The notes: a model not told the origin generated them from the sequence alone. A DNA stretch of 20,037 nucleotides from Halothiobacillus neapolitanus (GCA_020722165.1 DYLI01000015.1:1-20037); one strand, 5' to 3'. Shown: positions 6,939-15,910, counted from the first letter of the stretch. Numbers and translations are program-made.

Positions 6939-7480
6939 AAGAAAACGTCCTTGATGTCCTGCTGTACCTGTTTGAGTACTACATGGCCGATAACCCCGGT
7001 CAGCCGCTGGATTCGGACCGCGATACGCTCGAATCTCGCCTGGTTGAAGCCGGTTTTACCACCGCAGAAATTCGCAAAGCCTTTGGCTGGATGGATACCC
7101 TGTGGCAGCGCCGCAGCCTGACGCCGCTGGCCTTGCAGCACGGACGCCTTGCCGCCCCGGTGAATGACGCAGCCGATGACAGCGTGCTGGTGCGCCCAGC
7201 AGTCTTGCCGAGTATGCGGATTTATGTGGGCGAAGAACTTACGCGCCTAGATGCGGATTGTCGGGGCTTTTTACTGTTTTTGGAGAGCGTGGGCATCCTC
7301 AGCCCCGTCAATCGTGAGCTGGTGATTGAGCGCGTGCTCGCCTTGCCGGAAGAGGATATGGATGTTGAACGCCTGAAATGGCTGGTGCTGCTCGTCCTGT
7401 TCACCCAGCCCGGTGAGGAAGAAGCTTATGCGTGGATGGAAGAGCTGATTTATGACAATTTGACCGGGTACGCCCACTAA
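6935..7480 (+). CDS. smg: Smg / DUF494 family protein
   Basis: This is a 181-residue acidic protein of the Smg (DUF494) family, starting MKENVLDVLLYLFEYYM, the family's characteristic opening. The E. coli member is about 157 residues, so this one is modestly longer. It is mostly helical, has no signal peptide or membrane segment, and its biochemical role is unknown. Its ATG overlaps the dprA stop by four bases (ATGA), and its TAA shares one base with the topA ATG (TAATG). It is therefore translationally linked to both. Association with dprA is a conserved feature in gammaproteobacteria; here it also abuts topA. Confidence 0.92.
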   Translation: MKENVLDVLLYLFEYYMADNPGQPLDSDRDTLESRLVEAGFTTAEIRKAFGWMDTLWQRRSLTPLALQHGRLAAPVNDAADDSVLVRPAVLPSMRIYVGEELTRLDADCRGFLLFLESVGILSPVNRELVIERVLALPEEDMDVERLKWLVLLVLFTQPGEEEAYAWMEELIYDNLTGYAH

Positions 7481-10047
7481 TGAGCAAGCACCTCGTTGTC
7501 GTAGAGTCGCCCGCCAAGGCCAAAACGATCAAAAAATACCTCGGAGCCGACTTTGAAGTCGTGGCCTCGTATGGCCATGTGCGCGATCTGGTACCCAAAG
7601 AAGGCGTCGTTGACCCAAGCCATAATTTCGCCATGCGCTACGAGGTGATCGAGCGCAACGCCAAGCATGTCGAGGCGATTAAAAAGCTGCTCGCCAAGGC
7701 CGACGATGTCTACCTCGCACCCGACCCCGACCGCGAAGGGGAGGCGATTGCCTGGCATCTGGCGGAAATTTTGCGTCAAGATCCGAAGCTCGCGCACAAG
7801 CCGTTGCACCGCGTCACCTTTAACGAAATTACCCAGCGTGCGGTGAAAGAAGCCATTGCCGCACCACGTGACATTGCCATGGACTTGGTCAATGCGCAGC
7901 AAGCGCGGCGCGCCCTGGATTATCTGGTGGGTTTTAATCTTTCGCCCCTATTGTGGCGCAAGATTCAGCCCGGCCTGTCCGCAGGCCGCGTACAAAGCCC
8001 GGCCTTGCGCCTGATTGTCGAGCGCGAAGAAGAGATCGAAGCCTTTATCGCACGCGAATACTGGACGCTGGAAGCGCGAGTCGCACACGGCGGAGTCGCC
8101 TTTGCCGCGCGCCTGACCCAGCTTGGCGGCGACAAAATCGAGCAATTTTCGATTACCGATGAAACAGCTGCCGAGCGTGCGCGTAGCAAGCTGATTAAAG
8201 CCGCAGGCGGCCAGCTGCTGGTCAAAACCGTCGAGCGCAAACAGCGTAAGCGTTACCCTGCGCCACCGTTCACCACTTCCACCATGCAACAGGAAGCCGT
8301 GCGCAAACTTGGCTTTTCGGCCAAGCGCGCCATGAGCACCGCGCAGCAGTTGTACGAAGGTATTGCCCTCGGCGAACAGGGCAGCGTGGGTTTGATTACC
8401 TACATGCGTACCGACTCGGTCAACCTTGGTGACGACGCGCTGACGGAATTGCGCAAGCTGATTAGCGAGCGTTTTGGCGATGACCACCTGCCCGAAGCGC
8501 CGATACGCTACAAAACCAAGGCCAAAAACGCGCAGGAAGCGCACGAAGCCATTCGCCCGACCTCGGCCTTTAATGCGCCAGAGCAGGTTAAAGCCTTTTT
8601 GACCAATGACCAGTTCCGCCTGTACGAAATGATCTGGAAGCGCAGCGTGGCCTGCCAGATGATTCACGCCACGCTGGACACCGTGAGCGTTGATCTGGGG
8701 GCGGGTGATACGGGGCTCTTCCGTGCCACCGGCTCGACCATCCGCAACCCCGGCTTTATGCGCGTGTACCGCGAGGACATCGACGAGCCCACCGGGGATG
8801 ACGATGAGCGCCGCCTGCCGCCGATGGAAGAGGGCGAGATTATCCAACTGGCTGACGTGGCCGCCGAGCAGCACTTCACCGAGCCTCCGCCGCGCTACTC
8901 CGAAGCTAGCTTGGTGAAAACGTTGGAAGAGTATGGCATTGGCCGTCCTTCGACCTATGCCAGCATTATTTCCACCCTGCAAGACCGCGAATACGTGGTG
9001 CTGGATGCCAAGCGTTTCAAACCGACCGACACCGGGCGCATCGTTAGCCGTTTCTTGACCGATCACTTCACTCAATACGTCGATTTGGGCTTTACCGCCG
9101 GGCTGGAAGACCAGTTGGACGCGATTTCGCGTGGTGAAGAAGACTGGATTCCGGTCATGCACAGCTTCTGGAACCCATTCCAGGCGCGCGTGGCCGATGT
9201 GGCCGAAAACGTTAGCCGTCAAGACGTGGCACAGGCGCGTGAGATCGGCCTTGACCCAGCCAGTGGCAAGCCCGTGTCGGTGCGTTTGGGACGCTTTGGC
9301 CCCTTCGCGCAAATCGGCACCAAGGAAGACGAAGACAAACCGCGCTTCGCCTCGCTGCGGCCTGGGCAAAGCATTGCCACCATCACGCTGGATGAGGCGT
9401 TGGCACTGTTTACCTTGCCACGCGAGCTGGGTGAAATGCCCACCGGTGAGCCGGTCAGTGTGAGCATTGGCCGTTTCGGCCCGTATGTGAAATACGGCTC
9501 AAGCTACGTCTCATTGGCCAAAACCGATGACCCTTACACCGTGACGCTGGAGCGCGCGCTGGAGTTGATCGAGGCCAAGTTGCTTGCCGAAGCCAACCGC
9601 GTGATTCAGGTCTTTTCCTCGGGCATTCAAGTGCTCAACGGGCGCTACGGCCCTTACATTACCGATGGCGTGAAAAACGCGCGCATTCCCAAAGATAGCG
9701 ACCCTAAAAATCTCAGCGAGCTTGCGTGTATCGAACTCCTCGCCAAAGCCAAGGCACCGCCACCGAAGAAAGCCACGAGTAAAGCAAACGCGAAAAAACC
9801 GGCAGCCAAAAAAGCGGCGACTCCCAAGGCGGCGAGTACCACGACGGCTAAAGCGACCAAGGCTGCACCTAAAAAAGCGCCGTCCAAGAAAGCCGCAGCG
9901 ATCACAGGCGACGTTGATGGTGGTGTCGTCAAACCGCCCGCCAAACCACGCGCCAGCCGCGCCAAGGCCGCCGCGCCGGATGCGGATGTTGCCAGTGCAG
10001 CACCCGCAGCCAAACCTGCCACGCGGCGTAAAAAAGCCGAAACCTGA
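7480..10047 (+). CDS. topA: DNA topoisomerase I, zinc-ribbon-free form with basic tail
   Basis: The 855-residue type IA topoisomerase relaxes negative supercoils. The Toprim domain has E9 (VVVESPAKAKTI) and the acidic cluster D82-x-D84-x-E86 in DPDREGEAIAWH. The nucleophile is Y308 in GLITYMRTDSVNL. The catalytic core continues through LVKTLEEYGIGRPSTYASII to about residue 590. In place of the four-cysteine zinc ribbons of E. coli TopA there are C-terminal repeats of the GRFGPY type: RLGRFGPFAQIG, SIGRFGPYVKYG and LNGRYGPYITDG. Almost no cysteines remain. The last 100 residues are a low-complexity Lys/Ala/Pro tail, likely disordered and DNA-binding, as in actinobacterial TopA. It starts one base inside smg, and tsaC begins 10 bases after its stop. 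Confidence 0.96.
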   Translation: MSKHLVVVESPAKAKTIKKYLGADFEVVASYGHVRDLVPKEGVVDPSHNFAMRYEVIERNAKHVEAIKKLLAKADDVYLAPDPDREGEAIAWHLAEILRQDPKLAHKPLHRVTFNEITQRAVKEAIAAPRDIAMDLVNAQQARRALDYLVGFNLSPLLWRKIQPGLSAGRVQSPALRLIVEREEEIEAFIAREYWTLEARVAHGGVAFAARLTQLGGDKIEQFSITDETAAERARSKLIKAAGGQLLVKTVERKQRKRYPAPPFTTSTMQQEAVRKLGFSAKRAMSTAQQLYEGIALGEQGSVGLITYMRTDSVNLGDDALTELRKLISERFGDDHLPEAPIRYKTKAKNAQEAHEAIRPTSAFNAPEQVKAFLTNDQFRLYEMIWKRSVACQMIHATLDTVSVDLGAGDTGLFRATGSTIRNPGFMRVYREDIDEPTGDDDERRLPPMEEGEIIQLADVAAEQHFTEPPPRYSEASLVKTLEEYGIGRPSTYASIISTLQDREYVVLDAKRFKPTDTGRIVSRFLTDHFTQYVDLGFTAGLEDQLDAISRGEEDWIPVMHSFWNPFQARVADVAENVSRQDVAQAREIGLDPASGKPVSVRLGRFGPFAQIGTKEDEDKPRFASLRPGQSIATITLDEALALFTLPRELGEMPTGEPVSVSIGRFGPYVKYGSSYVSLAKTDDPYTVTLERALELIEAKLLAEANRVIQVFSSGIQVLNGRYGPYITDGVKNARIPKDSDPKNLSELACIELLAKAKAPPPKKATSKANAKKPAAKKAATPKAASTTTAKATKAAPKKAPSKKAAAITGDVDGGVVKPPAKPRASRAKAAAPDADVASAAPAAKPATRRKKAET

Positions 10048-10057
10048 GTTAAGGTTC

Positions 10058-10645
10058 ATGCTCCACGACTCCAGCGTTAGCCCCTCCCTTTCGCCTTGGA
10101 AGTTGCGCTTTGCCGCGCATTGGCTTAGGCAGGGGGGGCTGGTGGCCTACCCAACCGAGGCAGTTTACGGCTTGGGTTGCGACCCGTTGAATGACACGGC
10201 CTTGCGCCATTTGCTGGCACTCAAACAACGCTCCTGGCGCAAGGGCTTGATTTTGATCGCATCTGACCCGGAGCAGTTCGCACCTTACCTTGTCGAGCAA
10301 CGAGCCGAAATCGAGGCGCGCGCAATGGCAACCTGGCCGGGAGCAGTGAGCTGGCTTTGGCCTGCACAGACTGGCGTGTCGCGCCTGCTGCTCGGCACGC
10401 ACACGAGTTTGGCGGTGCGCATTCCTGCACACTCGCTCGCTCGCGCACTGTGCCAGGTGGCAGGGCACACCATTGTCTCCACCAGCGCCAACCGCAGTGG
10501 GCAACAGCCCGCGCGCACGCCGCTTGAAGTCCGGCGCAAACTGGGCATGCGTGCGCCACTGTTGATTCTGCATGGCAGCGTTGACCGCCAAGCCCGCCCC
10601 AGTCAAATTATCGACCTGCTTACCCAGCGACATATTCGGAGCTGA
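10058..10645 (+). CDS. tsaC: Threonylcarbamoyl-AMP synthase TsaC (YrdC)
   Basis: The 195-residue protein makes threonylcarbamoyl-AMP from threonine, bicarbonate and ATP, the first step of t6A37 synthesis in ANN-decoding tRNAs. SUA5/YrdC-family motifs are in order: AYPTEAVYGLGCDPLN, the substrate-binding KQRSWRKGLILI, PGAVSWLWPA, SLAVRIPAHS and TIVSTSANRSGQ. Length is that of bacterial TsaC without the extra Sua5 domain. ATG 10058 is preferred: AAGG lies just upstream, and the open frame before it overlaps the topA basic tail. It sits 10 bases after topA and 5 before the channel gene, probably in one operon. Confidence 0.94.
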   Translation: MLHDSSVSPSLSPWKLRFAAHWLRQGGLVAYPTEAVYGLGCDPLNDTALRHLLALKQRSWRKGLILIASDPEQFAPYLVEQRAEIEARAMATWPGAVSWLWPAQTGVSRLLLGTHTSLAVRIPAHSLARALCQVAGHTIVSTSANRSGQQPARTPLEVRRKLGMRAPLLILHGSVDRQARPSQIIDLLTQRHIRS

Positions 10646-10650
10646 ACCTG

Positions 10651-13600
10651 ATGCGCCTTACTCATTCTCTGCACTTATTCCTGCTCGTCGGCATCCTGAG
10701 CCTTGTGCCGCTATGGACATCAGCCGCCCCGGCCATTGCGCCTGCGGCTCCTGAAGCCAAAGCCACAACAGCAACACCGGCCGCAGCAAGCGCGACCCCC
10801 ATCGACCCCTCCACAGAGCAGGCGCAAAGCCGCCTGCAACAGGCGCAACAACGCATAGCCGCTGCGCAGGACTTGCTGAAAAATGGTGCCAGCGAGCTGG
10901 CAACGCTGACGCAGCAACTTGGCAATCTGCCCAGCCCGCCGAATATCAACGCACTTGACATCCCCGCGCTTGAAACCCTGCAACAGCAACTTCAGGTGGC
11001 CGAACAGGCCGCCAACAATGAGTTGCAGGCACATCAACAAGCACTCGACGCGCTCGAACAACCCGCGCCCCCAGCACCTGCACCTGTCGCGTCTCCGGTG
11101 GAAGCTAATCCATCACCCGCAGCGCAAAAGCTTCTTGCGCTGCAAAAAGAGGCCGACAACGCCGAAGCCCAGGCACGGGCAATAGAAATCAGCGTGCAGC
11201 CGCTGGCTATTCAGGTCGCTCAAGCCCGCGTCAAACTCAGCTTAAGTTTGCGCAACCAGGCACGGACAAGCCTTGCCGCGATTGATGCTCGCCTAAGTGA
11301 GCTTCGCCTTGCCGCCGCTCGTGCCACGCTGAGTGCTACGGATAGCAGCGCAATTTTCGCGCGCGACCCACGGCTTAAAAGCCTTGTAGATGAGAATGAA
11401 AATCTGGCTCAAACCCTGATTAAACTTACCGAGTATCTTGAACAACTCAATCAGCAAGTTACCCAGCTCAATACACAAACCGAGGCCATGGGCAGCGACA
11501 TGGCCTTGCTCAAGCGCCAGCTTCAGCAATTTGGTTTTGGCCCCATTATGGGTAATTTGTTGCTCGCCAAGCGTGCCAGCCTGCCAAGTGAGCGCGACTT
11601 GGCAGACAAAAGCCAAGACAACCGTGAGCTTATGGATCGTCTGCAACTGTTGGACATCAAGCTACGCGAGGAGCATCAGGCACTTCTCGATCCCAACACG
11701 CGCATTGATGCCATTCTTGCATCTTTACCCAAGGACGGGCTAAGCCCCAACGACTCAAACCAAAGCGATCAAACAACGCTGCGCAAGGAAATAGGCACGC
11801 TTATCGATATTCGCCTCGGCTTGTTACCCAAGCTGGATGCGCTCAAACCGCAGATTCTCCAGGCGATCGCCAGCAAAGAAGAAGCCTTAATAGCGCAGCG
11901 CCGAGAGATGGAGTCGTTTCAAAACTTTATTGACCAAAACCTGCTTTGGTTGCCGAATGAGCGTCCGCTTTGGGAGCAGGATATCGCCTCATCCCAGAGC
12001 GCGCTGCAAAGTATTTTCGATGTTGAGGCCATGCAAAGCCTCGCGCAGCAACATGTGCAAGCTATCCGCGCACAACCCCTTGCTCCTGTGCTTGGATTGA
12101 GCGTGATCGTTGCCTTGCTGATCTTTCGTCGCCGCTTCAGGCAGCGCTTGAGCGGGCTTATTGAGGCGGCTAAGCATTTTGACTTTAAAGTTTTGTCGGG
12201 CGGTTTGCACATTATTTTTCTTGCGCTGTTACGAGCCTTGCCCATGCCACTCCTGTTGCTGGGTCTCGGTGTGCTGCTCAGCGCGGGCAACGAGGCCAGC
12301 GCCCTCAGCAGTAGTCTTGCGACCGCGTTATTTACAGCCGCACCCCTTTGGCTCAATGCACGCCTGTTCATGATTCTGGCTCAGCCCAATGGCGTGGCCG
12401 AAAAACTGTTTAACGGACACCCACTGAGCTTGAAGGCGCTGCGACAAGCTTTTCGGCTGTACCTATATGCGGCCACGCCCCTCGCATTCTTAACCGTCTA
12501 CATGCTGAGCTTTTGCATGAAGGCACAGCTTGATGCGGGTAGCGGTCAGTTGGCGTTTATGCTGCTTTTGCTGCTCTTCGCGTTTATTTTTGCGCGCCTG
12601 ATGCGGCCGCAAGGTGCGCTGGTTGCGTACTGGCGGGAGCAGTACCCGGAGCGAGCCCTCACGCGCTTTGTCGGGCTGATTTTTTGGTTGGGTATCGGCG
12701 TGTTCATCGTGCTTACAGGCATGGTTGCGGTTGGATACACCTATAGCGCAGGCATCCTGGTCAATAAGCTTGGTGCAACGTTGTGGGTGTTACTGGTTCT
12801 TTTGGTTATAAAAGGCTTTGCCCAAATCGCATTGCAACAGGCTTATCGCCGCATTGCTGTGCAACGCATTGAACTTGCTCAACAGGCCAGGAATGATTCA
12901 ACATCCCAAGAGTATGACCATGACAACGAGCTGATACTCAACCGCCCCACTACCAACGCCGACACCGCCGACACGATCATCGACATCAGCCAGGTGAATC
13001 AGCAAAGCCAACAGCTTCTCAGTTTTAGCCTCAACCTTGGCTTAATGTTCGCGCTCTACTTCGTTTGGGCACCGATCCTGCCCGCGCTCGGTTTGCTCGA
13101 TCAAGTGAACCTTTGGAACGTGCAAAGCGAGGTCGATGGCAAAACCATCAGCAGTGCGGTCAGTCTGGGCGATGCCCTGCTAAGCGGCTTACTGTTGGCT
13201 GTCATGTGGGTTGCCGCCCGCAACCTGCCCGGCCTGATGGAAATCATCCTTGCCCAATGGACGCACCAGGACGCTGGCACGCGCTACGCCATCGTTAGTA
13301 TTTTGCGTTACATCATTATTGGCTCAGGCATTGTCGTCCTACTTGGCGCGTTGGGCGTGCAGTGGTCGCAGTTGCAATGGCTGGTTGCCGCGCTCGGTGT
13401 GGGTCTTGGCTTTGGTTTGCAGGAAATTTTCGCCAACTTTATTTCCGGCATTATCATTTTGTTGGAGCGCCCGGTGCGCGTGGGTGATCTGGTGAGTGTC
13501 GGTAGCAATACCGGCTTTATTCGGCGCATCCGCATCCGCTCCACCGTGCTTGAAGACTACGACCGCAAGGAAATCATTGTTCCCAACAAAACGCTCATTA

Positions 13601-13989
13601 CCGGGGAAGTCACCAACTGGACGCTGTCCGACACCACGGCGCGTGTATTGATCGACATTGGCGTAGCCTATGGTAGCGATACCCGGCTGGTGGAGCGCGT
13701 ATTGCTCGACGCGGCGACCCATGTGCCTCGCCTCATGACGGACCCGGCTCCAGTGGTCTGGTTTGTCAGCTTTGGCGATAGCGCCCTTAACTTCCGCCTG
13801 CGCGGCTATGTGGAGAATGCCGACATTAAACTCAGCGTCACCAGCGAGCTGAATTACGTGATCGAACAAACGCTGCGTGAACATGGCATCAACATTCCCT
13901 TCCCGCAGAGCGATGTACATCTGTATGGTCTCGAACCGCTGGCGGATGCTGTGATGCAGCAATCGCAAGCCAGCAACGCAGTCAAATAA
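10651..13989 (+). CDS. MscK/KefA-type large mechanosensitive channel
   Basis: The 1112-residue protein begins with a signal peptide (MRLTHSLHLFLLVGILSLVP, likely cleaved near TSAAPA). A long Gln/Ala/Leu-rich periplasmic region (about 35-460) has coiled-coil character, for example SRLQQAQQRIAAAQDLLKNG. About eleven hydrophobic segments follow from about residue 475. The last pore-lining one, with WLVAALGVGLGFGLQEIF then ANFISGIIILLERPVRVGDL, starts the MscS domain (about 905-1095), which continues with VPNKTLITGEVTNWTLSD. Size and order match E. coli MscK (about 1120 residues), a tension-gated channel that releases solutes on osmotic downshift. I did not assign the symbol because related large MscS paralogues (MscM, YbdG types) share this layout. 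It starts 5 bases after tsaC and has no visible promoter of its own. Confidence 0.88.
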   Translation: MRLTHSLHLFLLVGILSLVPLWTSAAPAIAPAAPEAKATTATPAAASATPIDPSTEQAQSRLQQAQQRIAAAQDLLKNGASELATLTQQLGNLPSPPNINALDIPALETLQQQLQVAEQAANNELQAHQQALDALEQPAPPAPAPVASPVEANPSPAAQKLLALQKEADNAEAQARAIEISVQPLAIQVAQARVKLSLSLRNQARTSLAAIDARLSELRLAAARATLSATDSSAIFARDPRLKSLVDENENLAQTLIKLTEYLEQLNQQVTQLNTQTEAMGSDMALLKRQLQQFGFGPIMGNLLLAKRASLPSERDLADKSQDNRELMDRLQLLDIKLREEHQALLDPNTRIDAILASLPKDGLSPNDSNQSDQTTLRKEIGTLIDIRLGLLPKLDALKPQILQAIASKEEALIAQRREMESFQNFIDQNLLWLPNERPLWEQDIASSQSALQSIFDVEAMQSLAQQHVQAIRAQPLAPVLGLSVIVALLIFRRRFRQRLSGLIEAAKHFDFKVLSGGLHIIFLALLRALPMPLLLLGLGVLLSAGNEASALSSSLATALFTAAPLWLNARLFMILAQPNGVAEKLFNGHPLSLKALRQAFRLYLYAATPLAFLTVYMLSFCMKAQLDAGSGQLAFMLLLLLFAFIFARLMRPQGALVAYWREQYPERALTRFVGLIFWLGIGVFIVLTGMVAVGYTYSAGILVNKLGATLWVLLVLLVIKGFAQIALQQAYRRIAVQRIELAQQARNDSTSQEYDHDNELILNRPTTNADTADTIIDISQVNQQSQQLLSFSLNLGLMFALYFVWAPILPALGLLDQVNLWNVQSEVDGKTISSAVSLGDALLSGLLLAVMWVAARNLPGLMEIILAQWTHQDAGTRYAIVSILRYIIIGSGIVVLLGALGVQWSQLQWLVAALGVGLGFGLQEIFANFISGIIILLERPVRVGDLVSVGSNTGFIRRIRIRSTVLEDYDRKEIIVPNKTLITGEVTNWTLSDTTARVLIDIGVAYGSDTRLVERVLLDAATHVPRLMTDPAPVVWFVSFGDSALNFRLRGYVENADIKLSVTSELNYVIEQTLREHGINIPFPQSDVHLYGLEPLADAVMQQSQASNAVK

Positions 13990-14017
13990 CGCCTTTTCAA
14001 TACGTATCAATACATTT

Positions 14018-14022
14018 AGGAG
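14018..14022 (+). promoter_or_regulatory. Strong ribosome binding site for hemF
   Basis: AGGAG lies 7 bases before the hemF ATG, one of the few canonical Shine-Dalgarno sites in the window, and it fixes the hemF start. Confidence 0.85.
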
Positions 14023-14029
14023 TTTTTTC

Positions 14030-14947
14030 ATGGCGACCATGCAAGACCACGTCCGCGCTTACCTACTCGATCTGCAACAACGCATTTGCGCTGCCATTGA
14101 ACAGGCCGATGGTCACGCCAGCTTTCTGGTTGACGACTGGACTCGCCCGGAAGGCGGGCACCTGAGCGGCGACGGCAAAACCCGCGTGCTGAGTGATGGC
14201 GCGGTGTTCGAGCAGGCTGGCATCAACTTTTCGCATGTGTATGGCACCAGCCTGCCACCTTCGGCCACCGCGCACCGCCCCGAGCTCGCCGGGCGGCGTT
14301 TTGAGGCGCTGGGCGTTTCCTTGGTGATTCACCCAAAAAACCCCTACATCCCGACATCGCACGCCAATGTGCGCTTCTTTATTGCCGAGGCCGAAGGCGA
14401 AGAACCGGTATGGTGGTTTGGCGGCGGCTTTGATTTAACGCCGTATTACGGCAATGACGACGATTGCATCCACTGGCACCAAACCGCGCGCGCCGCCTGC
14501 GAACCGTTCGGCGCAGAGGTCTACCCGCGCTACAAACAATGGTGCGACGAGTATTTCTACCTCAAACACCGCAATGAAGCACGCGGTATTGGCGGCTTAT
14601 TTTTTGATGATTTGAACGCAGGCGGCTTTGAGCCGAGCTTCGCCTTTATGCAGAGCGTCGGCGACCATTTCATTCCCGCCTACCTGCCCATCGTCGGACG
14701 GCGCAAAAACACCCCGTTTGGCGAGCGTGAGCGCGATTTCCAGCTGTACCGCCGTGGTCGCTATGTTGAATTTAATCTGGTGTATGACCGAGGCACCCTA
14801 TTTGGCTTGCAATCTGGCGGGCGTACCGAATCCATCCTCATGTCGCTGCCACCACTGGTTAAATGGGTTTACAACTACGCACCTGAACCCGGCTCGCCGG
14901 AAGCGCGGTTGTATGAACATTACCTGCCTGCACGCGCATGGGTGTAA
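14030..14947 (+). CDS. hemF: Oxygen-dependent coproporphyrinogen III oxidase
   Basis: The 305-residue soluble enzyme oxidatively decarboxylates two propionates of coproporphyrinogen III to give protoporphyrinogen IX in haem synthesis, using O2. Family motifs are all present: HVYGTSLPPSAT near the N-terminus, HPKNPYIPTSHANVRFF, the glycine-rich WWFGGGFDLTPYYG, YLKHRNEARGIGGLFFDDLN, and the active-site stretch GRYVEFNLVYDRGTLFGLQ followed by SGGRTESILMSLPP. Length matches E. coli HemF (299). It follows the channel gene after 40 bases and ends 80 bases before bamD with no terminator between. Its presence implies an aerobic or facultative life style; an anaerobic HemN elsewhere cannot be excluded. 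Confidence 0.97.
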   Translation: MATMQDHVRAYLLDLQQRICAAIEQADGHASFLVDDWTRPEGGHLSGDGKTRVLSDGAVFEQAGINFSHVYGTSLPPSATAHRPELAGRRFEALGVSLVIHPKNPYIPTSHANVRFFIAEAEGEEPVWWFGGGFDLTPYYGNDDDCIHWHQTARAACEPFGAEVYPRYKQWCDEYFYLKHRNEARGIGGLFFDDLNAGGFEPSFAFMQSVGDHFIPAYLPIVGRRKNTPFGERERDFQLYRRGRYVEFNLVYDRGTLFGLQSGGRTESILMSLPPLVKWVYNYAPEPGSPEARLYEHYLPARAWV

Positions 14948-15027
14948 TCTCAAGACTAGTCCAGCTATACTCAGCCAGTTAATCCACGTTAATTAATATC
15001 TAACCCACCAGCCCACGAGGCTCCCGC
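14948..15027 (+). other. hemF-bamD spacer
   Basis: These 80 bases hold no ORF and no terminator hairpin. TATACT at 14966-14971 is a good -10 word, but 17 bases before it only TGTAAT is found, so a bamD promoter here is possible, not shown. GAGG at about 15017 is the bamD ribosome binding site. Confidence 0.4.
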
Positions 15028-15810
15028 ATGTTCCGCCGAAATTTAGTCCGTCTTGCATTGCTTGTTCTTGTCGCACAGCTTTCCGCCTGTTCGTGGTTTC
15101 AAGGCAAAGACGACGACACCAAAGAAAAAGAAGCCGCCAACACCCCGGCGGTCGATCTCTACGCCAAAGCCAGCCGCGCCCTCAAAACCGGCGACTACGA
15201 AGGCGCGGTTCAAGGCTTTGAGACTCTCGAGGCGCGCTACCCCTTCGGAAGCTACTCCGAGCAAGCCAAGCTGGAAGCTGCCTACGCCTACTACAAATAT
15301 GGCGAGCAGGAATCCTCGATTGCTACTATTGATCGTTATCTGCAACTGCACCCGCGCGGCGAAAATGTGGATTACGCGCTGTATCTCAAGGGCTTGGCCA
15401 GCCTTAAACGCGGTTCCAGCCTGACCGATGACTTCGTGCGTCAGCGTGACATGGCGCGCCGCGATCAAGGCGCGCTGCAACTGGCCTACAGTAGTTTTAG
15501 CGAGCTGGTGCGCCGCTTTCCGCAAAGTAAATATGTTGAAGAAAGCCAGCAGCGGTTGCTGGAAATTCGCAACCTGATGGCCGAGCACGAGCTGTATGTG
15601 GCGCAGTACTACATGAAGCGCGGCGCGTGGATTGCCGCCGCTAACCGTGCGCAAATGCTGCTTGAGCGTTACAACGGCGCGCCTGCCATGCCTGAGGCGC
15701 TTAAAATCATGGTGCGGGCTTACACGCAGCTTGGTCTGACCGATCTGGCCGCAGATGCGCGCAAGGTGCTTGAGCTTAACTACCCGGACATCGCCAAGTC
15801 GTTAAATTAA
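15028..15810 (+). CDS. bamD: Outer membrane assembly lipoprotein BamD
   Basis: The 260-residue lipoprotein is the essential scaffold of the BAM complex that inserts beta-barrel proteins in the outer membrane. The signal peptide (MFRRNLVRLALLVLVAQ) ends in lipobox LSAC with C21 lipidated. The mature part is a series of TPR-like helix pairs. The first is ALKTGDYEGAVQGFETLEAR followed by YPFGSYSEQAKLEAAYAYYK, the typical BamD start. The second repeat includes AIATIDRYL-like helix SSIATIDRYLQLHPRG and then DYALYLKGLA. GAGG lies 7 bases before the ATG. Length is close to E. coli BamD (245). A strong terminator follows, so it ends the transcription unit. Confidence 0.95.
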   Translation: MFRRNLVRLALLVLVAQLSACSWFQGKDDDTKEKEAANTPAVDLYAKASRALKTGDYEGAVQGFETLEARYPFGSYSEQAKLEAAYAYYKYGEQESSIATIDRYLQLHPRGENVDYALYLKGLASLKRGSSLTDDFVRQRDMARRDQGALQLAYSSFSELVRRFPQSKYVEESQQRLLEIRNLMAEHELYVAQYYMKRGAWIAAANRAQMLLERYNGAPAMPEALKIMVRAYTQLGLTDLAADARKVLELNYPDIAKSLN

Positions 15811-15827
15811 AAAATCTTTTTCAAACA

Positions 15828-15864
15828 AAAGAACACGCCGCGCGGGTGCTCGGCGTGTTTTTTT
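15828..15864 (+). terminator. Rho-independent terminator after bamD
   Basis: AACACGCCG (15832-15840) pairs with CGGCGTGTT (15851-15859) around a 10-base loop and is followed by a T run to 15864. The A-rich left flank makes it potentially bidirectional. It begins 18 bases after the bamD stop. Confidence 0.9.
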
Positions 15865-15910
15865 GTGCCCACAGAAAATATGTTTTAATGCAAAATTCAT
15901 CCAAAACACA

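Noticed and set aside
7948..9369. 473-codon open frame on the minus strand
   Set aside because: It lies wholly antisense to topA, whose motifs are unmistakable; the product is of shadow type (Gly/His/Arg-rich) with no recognisable domain. GC-rich coding DNA commonly opens this frame.
9722..10057. N-terminal extension of tsaC into topA
   Set aside because: The extension is the topA Lys/Ala tail read in another frame; TsaC homologues start near the ATG at 10058.
13339..14040. 233-codon minus-strand frame over the MscS domain and hemF start
   Set aside because: Antisense to the conserved pore and MscS domain, with no ribosome binding site or domain.
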